Origin: Candidatus Methanolliviera sp. GoM_oil
Lineage (GTDB): Archaea > Halobacteriota > Methanoliparia > Methanoliparales > Methanoliparaceae
Length of the DNA stretch: 6,337 bases
Direction of reading: 5' to 3'
Assembly (NCBI GenBank): GCA_902158735.1
Contig: CABGHG010000101.1
Location: forward strand, 1-6,337
The translations under genes were made by a program, and so were the position numbers. Shown here one piece after another: positions 1-6,337 of the stretch. The stretch's first letter is position 1. Every line of letters begins with the position of its first letter. The notes beneath the pieces were generated by a model, which searched no databases, was not told where the DNA came from, and saw only the letters and a list, made by a program, of their open reading frames with translations.

Positions 1-1
1 T

Positions 2-1198
2 CATCCCGATCTTGGAGCCATTGCCAGAGCTCTATCTGAAGGAGGTATAGGTAGTCTATCGCCAGAGAAGTTTGGAATGATACCGGGAATACCGGTAAAA
101 TCTATGTTGGCAGAGCGTCTCTCCTCTATAGAGGAGATCATAGATAAGATGCGGGGCTGTGCACTCGAATACAAGTATGATGGCATAAGAATACAGGGAC
201 ATTTTTTTGACAAGGCGGTGAAGCTCTTCTCGAGGAGACTCGAAGACCTGACAGATCAGTTCCCAGATATAAAAGAAAGTTTAAGGGAGTCCTTTCTCTC
301 AAAAGACGGCATAGTTGAGGGAGAGTGTGTAGCAATGAACACGGACACAGATGAGATGTTGCCCTTCCAGGAAGTATCACACCGACGCGGCAGAAAGCAC
401 GGTATCGTCGAGGCAATTGAAGACTATCCTGTAACGCTCTTTCTCTTTGATTGCCTATATGTAGATGGGAGAGATCTTACAGAGGCAGATTATCTTACGA
501 GAAGAGAGAGATTGGTAGAAATTATAAAACCGTCCGATAAGATAAGGATATCGGATTATCGGATCGTAAAAAACTCGAAAGATTTCGAGCAGTACTTTGA
601 AGAGGCGATACAGCATGGTTGTGAGGGGGTAATGGCAAAATCCACCGAATCTGTTTATGAGGCGGGTGCAAGAGGGTGGAACTGGATAAAATACAAGAGA
701 GAATACAAATCTGAGATGACCGACACGGTGGATCTCGTGGTTATCGGCGCCTTTGCCGGTAGGGGGAGAAGGGCTGGAACGTATGGCGCTTTATTGATGG
801 CATCTTATGACCCAGAAGAGGATAGGTTCGAGACGGTATGCAAGCTCGGTACAGGATTCGACGATGAGACATTGATCGATCTACCGGAGAGATTCAAAGA
901 ATATAGGATCGAAGAGATGGACAGATCTGTTATATCCAATATTAAGGCAGATTATTGGTTCACGCCTGCAATCGTAATGGAGGTTCTCGGAGCCGAGATG
1001 ACACTTAGCCCGATACATACGTGTGCGTTTGAAGAGATCAGGAAAAATTCCGGTCTTGCAATAAGATTCCCGAGATTCACCGGGAGATGGCGCGACGATA
1101 AGAGTCCAGGAGATGCGACGACGAAGAGAGAACTTATTGAGATGTATGGGGCACAGTTAAAACATATCGGAAAGGATAAACGAACATTTGGTTCGTGA
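2..1198 (+). CDS. lig: ATP-dependent DNA ligase, archaeal type (5' end cut off)
   Basis: Seals nicks in duplex DNA through a ligase-adenylate and a DNA-adenylate intermediate, acting in replication and at the last step of excision repair. The frame is open from base 2, so the gene begins outside the window; 398 codons remain, and archaeal ligases of this family usually have 550-600, so most of the N-terminal DNA-binding domain is missing. The ATG at 77 is internal, because the codons before it still read as ligase (DLGAIARALSEGG). The nucleotidyltransferase motifs appear in order: motif I KYDGIR with the adenylated lysine at 173-175, motif III LFLFDCLYVDG near 437-469, motif IV EGVMAK at 623-640 and motif V WNWIKYK at 677-697. 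The OB-fold domain follows, with motif VI RFPRFTGRWRDDK from 1064. All key residues seen are intact. It shares the strand with uvrC but is separated by a T-rich spacer, so it probably ends its own transcript. Confidence 0.95.
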   Translation, partial: HPDLGAIARALSEGGIGSLSPEKFGMIPGIPVKSMLAERLSSIEEIIDKMRGCALEYKYDGIRIQGHFFDKAVKLFSRRLEDLTDQFPDIKESLRESFLSKDGIVEGECVAMNTDTDEMLPFQEVSHRRGRKHGIVEAIEDYPVTLFLFDCLYVDGRDLTEADYLTRRERLVEIIKPSDKIRISDYRIVKNSKDFEQYFEEAIQHGCEGVMAKSTESVYEAGARGWNWIKYKREYKSEMTDTVDLVVIGAFAGRGRRAGTYGALLMASYDPEEDRFETVCKLGTGFDDETLIDLPERFKEYRIEEMDRSVISNIKADYWFTPAIVMEVLGAEMTLSPIHTCAFEEIRKNSGLAIRFPRFTGRWRDDKSPGDATTKRELIEMYGAQLKHIGKDKRTFGS

Positions 1199-1221
1199 AC
1201 AACCTTTAGTTTCGGCTTTTT
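1180..1221 (+). terminator. possible terminator after the ligase gene
   Basis: A six-base-pair stem (arms 1180-1185 and 1191-1196, loop ATTTG) straddles the ligase stop codon, and a run of five T lies at 1217-1221. Archaeal RNA polymerase stops mainly at oligo-T tracts, so the T run is the more meaningful part. A second T run lies at 1256-1260. The hairpin is short and some 20 bases from the T run, so this is not a bacterial-type intrinsic terminator. Confidence 0.3.
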
Positions 1222-1224
1222 GCT

Positions 1225-1240
1225 CAAAAATATTATATAG
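1225..1240 (+). promoter_or_regulatory. TATA/BRE-like promoter element upstream of uvrC
   Basis: The sequence TTATATA at 1233-1239 is preceded by a purine-rich AAAAATA, resembling an archaeal BRE plus TATA box. Archaeal transcription usually starts about 25 bases downstream of the box, here about 1260-1266. That would give uvrC a leader of roughly 80 bases and place the start of the 30-codon ORF at 1267 almost at the 5' end of the message. This is inference from the motif and spacing alone. Confidence 0.45.
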
Positions 1241-1266
1241 GTTCGTCGTGGCTGATTTTTAAACTT

Positions 1267-1359
1267 ATGATGGAAATGCTCTTAATTTCATCGGAGAAGA
1301 ATGATATTAGCAAAAAAGCTTCTGAAGATATAAACTATAAGAATGATCTACTTACCTGA
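1267..1359 (+). other. 30-codon ORF upstream of and overlapping the uvrC start
   Basis: ATG at 1267 (with further in-frame ATGs at 1270 and 1276) opens a frame of 30 codons, ending in TGA at 1357-1359. It runs through the uvrC start codon in a different frame and overlaps uvrC by 17 bases. The peptide begins MMEMLLISSEKNDISKK and is charged, with no signal peptide or membrane segment. There is no clear Shine-Dalgarno sequence, but the ORF starts about 30 bases after a TATA-like box, as a leaderless message would. It could be a regulatory upstream ORF, the remnant of a lost gene, or chance; I recognise no family with confidence. Confidence 0.2.
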
Positions 1360-2941
1360 ATTACCGGAAGACCCCGGCTGTTACCTCTTTTCAAACGCCG
1401 CCGGGGAAATAATCTATATCGGAAAGGCAAAGAACCTGAAGAAGCGTGTATCCAGCTATTTCCAGGGAGGTGAACATGACCAAAAGACAGAAGCACTCCT
1501 GCAGAGGGTTGTATCTGTGGACTTCATCATCACCGAGACCGAGGTCGAGGCGCTGATCTTAGAAAACACCCTCATCAAGAAGCACCAGCCAAAGTACAAC
1601 ATCAATCTCAAAGATGCAAAAAATTACGCCTTTATCCAGATTACCGATGATGAATTCCCACGGATCGGGATTGCACGAAGTCCTCACGACTTCGTCGTGG
1701 GATCTCGAAAATCTTCGATTTTCAAAGAAGTTCAGGGGAACGGAACGTTCTTCGGCCCGTTTGTCTCTGCAAAGGAACGTGATTATCTCCTCTCGGTGGT
1801 GAAGAAGACTTTTTATCTGCGGTCATGCCGAAGGATGCCTAAACGGGCATGCTTGCGGTATCATATCGGGTCGTGCAGTGCTCCATGCATCGGGAAGATC
1901 AAGAGGGAGGAGTATCTAAAAGATGTAAGAAGGGCAGAATCGGTTCTCCGGGGGAAGACCGATGAACTGATCCGCGCTCTGCATGCTGAGATGTTGGAGA
2001 AGTCTGCAAAGCAGGAGTTTGAGCGGGCGATGGAACTTCGGGAGCAGATCGCCGCCGTCGAGCACCTTGCAGAAAGGCAGAAGATGAAACGGCAGAAGAG
2101 ATACAATGAGGATATAATAAACTACGTCCTAAGTGATAGAAAGGTCTATCTAATGATCTTCAACGTGTATAAAGGGACGCTGGAAGGGAAGCAGGAGTTT
2201 ATCTTTGATGAGGACGATGACTTCTTAGAAGAGTTTCTCGTGCAATATTACTCAGAGCACGAACCTCCATCTGAGCTTATCCTGCCCAAAGGGGTCAATG
2301 ATGCGCTTATAGATTTTCTCTCCCGGAGAAAAGAACGGAAGGTAAGGATCACTTTTCCAAAAAGAGGGGATAAGAAGAAGCTTTTGGATCTTGTGGGAAA
2401 GAATGTTGAGATTGGGTTCTTTGGCGACAGGCTCAAACTCAAAGAACTGGAGAAGGCGCTTAGGTTGCCAGAGCCGCCTGAGATCATCGAATGCTTCGAT
2501 ATCTCCCATCTTTCAGGGACCTCGATGGTAGGATCGATGGTGCAGTTCCGGAATGGAAAACCCGACAAAAGGAATTACCGTAAGTTCAAGATCAGAACAG
2601 TGGATTGGATTGACGATTTTGCCGCCATTGCCGAGGTGGTGCGGAGGCGATACTCGCGTCTATTGCGGGAGGGCGGCGAATTTCCCGATCTAATCATCAT
2701 CGACGGAGGAAAAGGGCAGCTCTCTTCGGCACTTGAAGAACTTGAGAAGCTTGGGATTAAGATTCCACTCGTCGCCATCGCAAAGAGAGAGGAAGAAATC
2801 TATGTCCCTAAAGTCAGTTCACCTCTCCTACTTAATAAAGGCGATAAAGCATCGCTCTTCATTCAGGAGATTCGGGACGAGGCACACCGGTTTGCAATCG
2901 CATACAACCGTCTGTTACGCAAGAAGAAGGTGGTGTCATGA
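1343..2941 (+). CDS. uvrC: UvrABC excinuclease subunit C
   Basis: Nuclease of nucleotide excision repair: bound to the UvrB-DNA complex it cuts 3' and then 5' of the lesion. The N-terminal GIY-YIG domain (about 1-95) has PGCY (Y14), YIG (Y25, G27), R35, E74 and N86, matching the known 3'-incision residues. Four cysteines (C162, C170, C178, C182) match the set reported to bind an iron-sulphur cluster in bacterial UvrC. The UvrB-binding UVR motif lies at about 209-242. The RNase H-like 5'-incision domain keeps its Asp-Asp-His triad (D386 in FDISH, D454 in IIIDGG, H515 in DEAHRF). The protein stops 17 residues after that His, at 532 residues, without the tandem helix-hairpin-helix of bacterial UvrC (about 600 residues); I recall this short form from Methanosarcina. 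Residues about 113-131 form an unusual insert encoded by palindromic DNA. The ATG is the first in frame after a stop at 1331 and gives the usual N-terminus. No good ribosome-binding site precedes it. Confidence 0.96.
   Translation: MIYLPELPEDPGCYLFSNAAGEIIYIGKAKNLKKRVSSYFQGGEHDQKTEALLQRVVSVDFIITETEVEALILENTLIKKHQPKYNINLKDAKNYAFIQITDDEFPRIGIARSPHDFVVGSRKSSIFKEVQGNGTFFGPFVSAKERDYLLSVVKKTFYLRSCRRMPKRACLRYHIGSCSAPCIGKIKREEYLKDVRRAESVLRGKTDELIRALHAEMLEKSAKQEFERAMELREQIAAVEHLAERQKMKRQKRYNEDIINYVLSDRKVYLMIFNVYKGTLEGKQEFIFDEDDDFLEEFLVQYYSEHEPPSELILPKGVNDALIDFLSRRKERKVRITFPKRGDKKKLLDLVGKNVEIGFFGDRLKLKELEKALRLPEPPEIIECFDISHLSGTSMVGSMVQFRNGKPDKRNYRKFKIRTVDWIDDFAAIAEVVRRRYSRLLREGGEFPDLIIIDGGKGQLSSALEELEKLGIKIPLVAIAKREEEIYVPKVSSPLLLNKGDKASLFIQEIRDEAHRFAIAYNRLLRKKKVVS
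1679..1735 (+). repeat. palindromic in-frame insert within uvrC
   Basis: Between FPRIGIAR and GNGTFFGPF, uvrC has about 16-18 more residues (SPHDFVVGSRKSSIFKEV) than I recall for its relatives, in which roughly 11 residues separate FPR from the [ST][FY]FGP motif; here there are 28. The DNA contains two consecutive inverted repeats. The first has arms 1685-1690 and 1694-1699 around TTC, extended to eight pairs by a G-T and a C-G pair. The second has arms 1707-1713 and 1717-1723, again around TTC. The frame stays open and all downstream motifs are intact, so the insert must be tolerated, probably as a surface loop after the GIY-YIG domain. It resembles in principle the protein-coding palindromic elements of Rickettsia; the family here is unknown to me. 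Confidence 0.55.
2927..2933 (+). promoter_or_regulatory. ribosome-binding site for uvrB
   Basis: AAGGTGG, ending four bases before the uvrB ATG and lying within the last codons of uvrC, resembles the GGAGGTGA-type Shine-Dalgarno consensus. Together with the ATGA stop/start overlap it supports the uvrB start at 2938 and translational coupling to uvrC. Confidence 0.5.
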
Positions 2942-4869
2942 TACCATTCTCCCTTGTTGCAGATTTTACGCCCAAGGGCTCACAGCCAGATGCCATTAGA
3001 AATCTCGTCTCAGGGATTGAGGATTATGAGCAGTTCCAGACACTGTTGGGTGTTACAGGTTCTGGAAAGACATACACAGTCGCAAATGTCATCGAAGAGG
3101 TGCAGAAACCGACGCTTGTGATCGCACACAACAAGACGCTTGCTGCCCAGCTCTACAATGAGTTCAAAGAGTTCTTCCCCAATAACCGGGTGGAGTATTT
3201 CGTCTCGTACTATGATTACTATCAGCCAGAGTCCTATATTCCTCAGAAAGACCAGTACATCGAGAAAGATGCCCAGATCAACCCAAAGATAGAGCAGATG
3301 CGGTTGGCGACAACTGCCTCTCTGCTCTCAAGGAGAGACGTGATCGTGGTAGCATCGGTCTCCTGTATATATGGTATAGGCAACCCCAAAAATTTTCGGA
3401 ATATGGGATTTGAGCTTAAGGTACACGACCGAATATGCAGAAAGGATATCCTCCAGAGACTGATCGATATACAGTTCGAAAGAAATGATATGGAACTTAT
3501 GCCGGGCCGATTTCGGGTTAAAGGAGATACAATAGACCTGATCCCAGGGTATTTCAACGATATTATCAGGATAGAGATGTTTGGGGACGAGATCGATCGG
3601 ATCATGGAGATTGAGAAGAAGACCGGCAGGAGGAGAGAAGAGATGAGCTACTTCTACATCTTTCCTGCCCGCCACTTTGTAATATCAGAAGAGGAGAAGA
3701 AACGGGCGATTAGGTCTATATCAGAGGAGCTTGAAGAGCGGCTGCCAAATCTTGGGATGATTGAAGCTCATCGCCTACGACAGCGCACCCTCTACGATAT
3801 AGAGATGATCGAGGAGACGGGTAGCTGTAAGGGGATTGAGAACTATTCGCGCCACTTCGATAGGCGGGCGCCTGGTGAGAAGACATACTGTCTGCTTGAC
3901 TACTTTCCAAAAGATTTTATGATGGTAATCGACGAGAGCCATCAAACTATCCCACAGCTAAACGGGATGTATAGAGGGGACTATTCACGCAAGAAGGCGC
4001 TGGTAGATTACGGATTTAGATTACCATCAGCTCTTGATAACCGCCCGCTTAAATTTGATGAGTTTGAGGAGTATATGCGGCAGGTGATCTTCGTCTCGGC
4101 TACACCAGGCGCGTATGAGCGTAATAGTTCTGGTCAGCTGGTAGAACAGATCATCCGTCCGACGGGGCTCGTCGATCCAGAGGTCGAGGTGCGTCCTATA
4201 GAGGGGCAGACCGATGACGTGTTGAGGGAGATTCGCCGGACCATAGATAGGGGAGACCGTATCCTCATCACCACACTTACGAAGAGGCTCGCTGAGGAAC
4301 TGACCGATTATATTGCAGATCAGGGAATCAGGACCAGGTACCTCCACTCAGATATCAAGACGATCGAGCGAACAGAGATCATCCGCCAGCTGCGCCTCGG
4401 CAAATTCGACGTATTGGTCGGGATCAACCTGCTTCGGGAGGGGCTGGACATACCTGAGGTAGGTTTCATCGGCATACTCGATGCCGACAAGGAGGGTTTC
4501 TTGCGCGATGCCAGAAGCCTGATCCAGATCATTGGGAGAGCTGCCAGAAACGCCAGCTCCACGGTGGTGCTATACGCAGACAAGATGACCGATTCGATTA
4601 AGACGGCACTTTTGGAGACTGAAAGGAGGAGAAACATACAGATCGCCCATAATAAAAAGCACCACATCACCCCACAGACGATCATAAAGCCAATCCGGGA
4701 GAAGGAGGTTGATATTACCGGGATAAAACACCTTCCAAAGAAGGAGATTCCGAACCTGATCATCGAGCTGGAGAGTGAGATGTATGAGGCGGCGGATAAA
4801 CTGGACTTTGAGCGTGCAATACAGCTTAGGGATGCGGTGAAGAGGTTGCGTGGGGATATTGAGCGATGA
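2938..4869 (+). CDS. uvrB: UvrABC excinuclease subunit B (helicase)
   Basis: Damage-verifying ATPase of nucleotide excision repair: UvrA loads it on DNA, it probes the lesion with a beta-hairpin, and it then recruits UvrC. At 643 residues it is close to the usual 650-670. Walker A GVTGSGKT lies at 38-45 (K44). The aromatic beta-hairpin starts at YYDYYQPESY (92-101). The Walker B equivalent is IDESH (D332, E333), helicase motif III is SAT (387-389), and motif VI QIIGRAARN ends at N538 with both arginines present. A C-terminal UVR helical hairpin (about 605-640, LDFERAIQLRDAVKRLR) is the known contact for the matching motif in UvrC. All catalytic residues are present. The start codon overlaps the uvrC stop by four bases, so the two products are probably made in fixed ratio from one message. 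UvrABC is common in bacteria and scattered among mesophilic archaea, which usually implies old transfer; nothing in this copy looks recently acquired. Confidence 0.97.
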   Translation: MIPFSLVADFTPKGSQPDAIRNLVSGIEDYEQFQTLLGVTGSGKTYTVANVIEEVQKPTLVIAHNKTLAAQLYNEFKEFFPNNRVEYFVSYYDYYQPESYIPQKDQYIEKDAQINPKIEQMRLATTASLLSRRDVIVVASVSCIYGIGNPKNFRNMGFELKVHDRICRKDILQRLIDIQFERNDMELMPGRFRVKGDTIDLIPGYFNDIIRIEMFGDEIDRIMEIEKKTGRRREEMSYFYIFPARHFVISEEEKKRAIRSISEELEERLPNLGMIEAHRLRQRTLYDIEMIEETGSCKGIENYSRHFDRRAPGEKTYCLLDYFPKDFMMVIDESHQTIPQLNGMYRGDYSRKKALVDYGFRLPSALDNRPLKFDEFEEYMRQVIFVSATPGAYERNSSGQLVEQIIRPTGLVDPEVEVRPIEGQTDDVLREIRRTIDRGDRILITTLTKRLAEELTDYIADQGIRTRYLHSDIKTIERTEIIRQLRLGKFDVLVGINLLREGLDIPEVGFIGILDADKEGFLRDARSLIQIIGRAARNASSTVVLYADKMTDSIKTALLETERRRNIQIAHNKKHHITPQTIIKPIREKEVDITGIKHLPKKEIPNLIIELESEMYEAADKLDFERAIQLRDAVKRLRGDIER

Positions 4870-4877
4870 AGAAATAT

Positions 4878-6080
4878 TCACCCCTGCTCATTCAGATAAG
4901 TAACAGCATTTTTAATTCCACCAAGCGTGAGGTCCTCCATATGATATATCTGCCCGATCTCCCTTAGGGTATGATTCTCATATCTCTCAGACCAGTAGAT
5001 ACTTCGTATCGGGTTTAACCAAACGCTATAGCTGAACCGGTCTCTTATTCTCTGGAGCCAGACCATCCCGGGCTCAGTATCATCGACACCGTACTCAATA
5101 GCACCTCTGGGTGTGAAGAGTTCTTCAGGCGCCATCGAAGCATCGCCGATTATCAAGACCCTGGTGTCAGGGTTCTCCGATAGGAATTTTTTTGTTGGAT
5201 GCTTCTTAATCCTCTGTGGGTCAGAGAAGAGATTTCCATAGATACAATTCCTGAAATAATAGATTGAGAGGTCTTTGAAGCGGTCTTTAATCTTTGAAAA
5301 AACCAGACTGACTATACTGACGTACCTGCTCATCGAATAGCCACCGTTGTCTATCAAGAGTGCTACCCGGATATTGTCTCTAAGCTCTGGTTTAAAGATG
5401 AACTCGAGCTCTCCTGCGTTCTTTGCAGTCCTATAAACCGTTTCGTCCAGGTCAAGATCGATCTTTGGGCCTATTGGAACCATATTCTTAAAAGTACCAA
5501 GGACCTGTCGGATATTCTCAGCCCGTAATCCGGCGTTATCGGAGTAATTTATATACCTTCGCTCACCGATAGTTTTTAGAGCAGACTGCCTCTCAGATTC
5601 TCCATAAACCCTGATACCACCATAGCTATTCCCGGAATGCCCATAAGGAGAAGTTCCTCCGGTGCCTATCCACTTATTACCGCCGTGGTGCGCTTCGGTC
5701 TGTTCCTCAAACGTCTTCAAGAACCGTCTGAAGAGCTCCTCTGGAGGCAGTTTCCAGTGGATCTCCGCAGGTTTAAGGTTCCCTTCTCTTATCTGAGTCT
5801 CGAGCCATTCCCTGAACGGTTTATTCTCTAAAAGTTTGTTAAGATCGGTCATCTCCCCCGATGCTGGTAGTTCAATCCCGTAAAAGTACTTTGAGAACGC
5901 ACGGTCAAAGTTATCCAGGTATTCTATCCTCTTGACACAGATGAGCCGGAGTAAATTGTACAGATCATCCACATTCTCCGCCAAACCTCTCTTCAAACCT
6001 TCCTGTAACTCAAGAATATACTGCGTCGTTATGGGAACCCCATAATTTTTTAACGTGTAAAAGAAATCAACGAAGAACAT
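4878..6080 (-). CDS. VWA-domain protein, CoxE-like (COG3825 type)
   Basis: A cytoplasmic von Willebrand A protein of 400 residues, no signal peptide or membrane segment, of the kind paired with MoxR ATPases and thought to help such chaperones remodel or load metal into a client enzyme. The start MFFVDFFYTLKNYGVPIT is the usual N-terminus of the family. A Gly-rich signature (GTGGTSPYGHSG, GGIRVYGE) at about 141-160 precedes the VWA fold at about 235-380, with strand LRDNIRVALLID, a YYFRNCIYG segment, GDASMAP (G312, D313) and SVWLNP. The metal-site motif reads DNGGYSM (D244-M250), not the canonical DxSxS, so metal binding may be altered. No clear ribosome-binding site is visible. The start lies 8 bases after the stop of the MoxR gene on the same strand, which indicates an operon. 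The 3' end faces uvrB across 8 bases. Family assignment is fairly sure; the client is unknown. Confidence 0.85.
   Translation of the reverse strand: MFFVDFFYTLKNYGVPITTQYILELQEGLKRGLAENVDDLYNLLRLICVKRIEYLDNFDRAFSKYFYGIELPASGEMTDLNKLLENKPFREWLETQIREGNLKPAEIHWKLPPEELFRRFLKTFEEQTEAHHGGNKWIGTGGTSPYGHSGNSYGGIRVYGESERQSALKTIGERRYINYSDNAGLRAENIRQVLGTFKNMVPIGPKIDLDLDETVYRTAKNAGELEFIFKPELRDNIRVALLIDNGGYSMSRYVSIVSLVFSKIKDRFKDLSIYYFRNCIYGNLFSDPQRIKKHPTKKFLSENPDTRVLIIGDASMAPEELFTPRGAIEYGVDDTEPGMVWLQRIRDRFSYSVWLNPIRSIYWSERYENHTLREIGQIYHMEDLTLGGIKNAVTYLNEQG
4909..4913 (+). terminator. T run that may end the uvrCB transcript
   Basis: Five T, about 40 bases past the uvrB stop and inside the 3' part of the convergent VWA gene, form the first oligo-T tract the uvrCB message meets. 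Without a nearby strong hairpin this is only a candidate archaeal stop site; if it is used, the uvrCB and VWA messages overlap at their 3' ends. Confidence 0.2.
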
Positions 6081-6088
6081 TTTTACTC

Positions 6089-6337
6089 TTAATAACCCCG
6101 TTTTCTAAAGATGTCTGGGTTATGCTGACCGTTATAGTTATCAGTATAAGCCTGTATATCGCCTGCCCGCTTCAAAAGAACCCCGAGGAACGGCACTCTC
6201 TCTCTGTAACTTTTTTTTCTAAGGTCCGATGGAGATATGCCTTCGTGTTCAAGTGCGCCTATCCAGTTCAGGATCTCGCTTGTGGCAGGTGATTTTTCAA
6301 AACCCTGGCCGCGAAGGTCGTAAAATATATCAAGTGC
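6089..6337 (-). CDS. MoxR-type AAA+ ATPase, C-terminal part (cut by window edge)
   Basis: The minus strand is open from the right edge to a TAA at 6089-6091, giving the last 82 residues of a protein whose start lies outside the window. The visible stretch DLRGQGFEKSPATSEILNW, followed by IGALEHEGISPSDLR and a charged tail, is typical of the lid region and C-terminal end of MoxR ATPases that accompany COG3825 VWA proteins; KPSTSELLDW-like sequences are characteristic of that position. Walker A, Walker B and the arginine finger would lie upstream and cannot be checked. MoxR ATPases form hexameric rings that act with VWA partners in maturing enzyme complexes such as CO or methanol dehydrogenases. 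The 8-base spacing to the VWA gene supports joint expression. The tail after LLKRAGDIQAY is polar (Asn, Asp, Arg-Lys) and not distinctive. Confidence 0.8.
   Translation of the reverse strand, partial: ALDIFYDLRGQGFEKSPATSEILNWIGALEHEGISPSDLRKKSYRERVPFLGVLLKRAGDIQAYTDNYNGQHNPDIFRKRGY

Noticed and set aside
952..1227. Open frame antisense to the end of the ligase.
   Set aside because: It lies opposite motif VI and the OB-fold of a clear ligase; no start signal or family resemblance.
1190..1246. Direct repeat GGTTCGT at 1190-1196 and 1240-1246.
   Set aside because: Only seven bases, with no third copy or symmetric arrangement; not enough to call an operator.
1267..1320. The small ORF's SSEKNDISKK start vaguely resembles the N-terminus of archaeal topoisomerase I or of a tRNA deacylase, suggesting a pseudogene.
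   Set aside because: The match covers only a few residues and could be chance; too weak to name.
1677..1731. The 5-base direct repeat GAAGT flanks the uvrC insert (1677-1681 and 1727-1731) and could be a target-site duplication.
   Set aside because: The two copies are 50 bases apart, so removing one unit would shift the frame; a 5-base match this close is also likely by chance in this GAAG-rich sequence.
1825..1853. Inverted repeat CATGCC/GGCATG within uvrC.
   Set aside because: It lies in codons for the conserved Cys-rich region, the loop is long, and nothing follows it; ordinary codon usage explains it.
4320..4763. Long open frame on the minus strand opposite uvrB (147 codons).
   Set aside because: It is antisense to conserved helicase motifs, has no recognisable domain and has Ser/Ile/Met-rich composition typical of a shadow frame.

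Overview
This window looks like chromosomal DNA of a euryarchaeon, most likely a methanogen or methane-oxidiser of the Methanosarcinales/ANME kind. The evidence is an archaeal-type ATP-dependent DNA ligase, an archaeal-style TATA element, weak or absent Shine-Dalgarno signals at most starts, and a UvrC that reads like the Methanosarcina-type protein, including the absence of the bacterial C-terminal helix-hairpin-helix part. The lineage is inferred from remembered family sequences, not from a search.

Layout. Positions 2-1198 (+) hold the C-terminal two thirds of the DNA ligase, cut by the left edge. A 144-base spacer (1199-1342) follows, with a T-rich likely terminator, a TATA-like element and a 30-codon ORF that runs into the uvrC start. 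Next come uvrC (1343-2941, +) and uvrB (2938-4869, +), which overlap by four bases (ATGA) and must be translationally coupled. On the other strand, converging on uvrB with an 8-base gap, lies a von Willebrand A (CoxE-like, COG3825-type) gene (4878-6080, -). It is preceded by the last 82 codons of a MoxR-type AAA+ ATPase (6089-6337, -), cut by the right edge.

How they work together. UvrC and UvrB are the incision nuclease and the damage-verifying helicase of nucleotide excision repair; UvrA is not in the window. The ligase seals nicks in replication and repair, so the left 4.9 kb is a DNA-maintenance block, although the ligase and uvrC probably have separate promoters. The MoxR/VWA pair is a separate operon of the AAA+ chaperone plus VWA adaptor kind, whose client cannot be told from here.

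The most unusual structure is a stretch inside uvrC (about 1679-1735). It adds roughly 16-18 residues between the GIY-YIG domain and the Cys-rich region, and its DNA consists of two consecutive perfect inverted repeats, each with a TTC loop. It looks like a small palindromic element inserted in frame in a repair gene. A partial collinear match lies in the spacer just upstream of uvrC. No CRISPR array, tRNA, rRNA or insertion-sequence transposase was seen.
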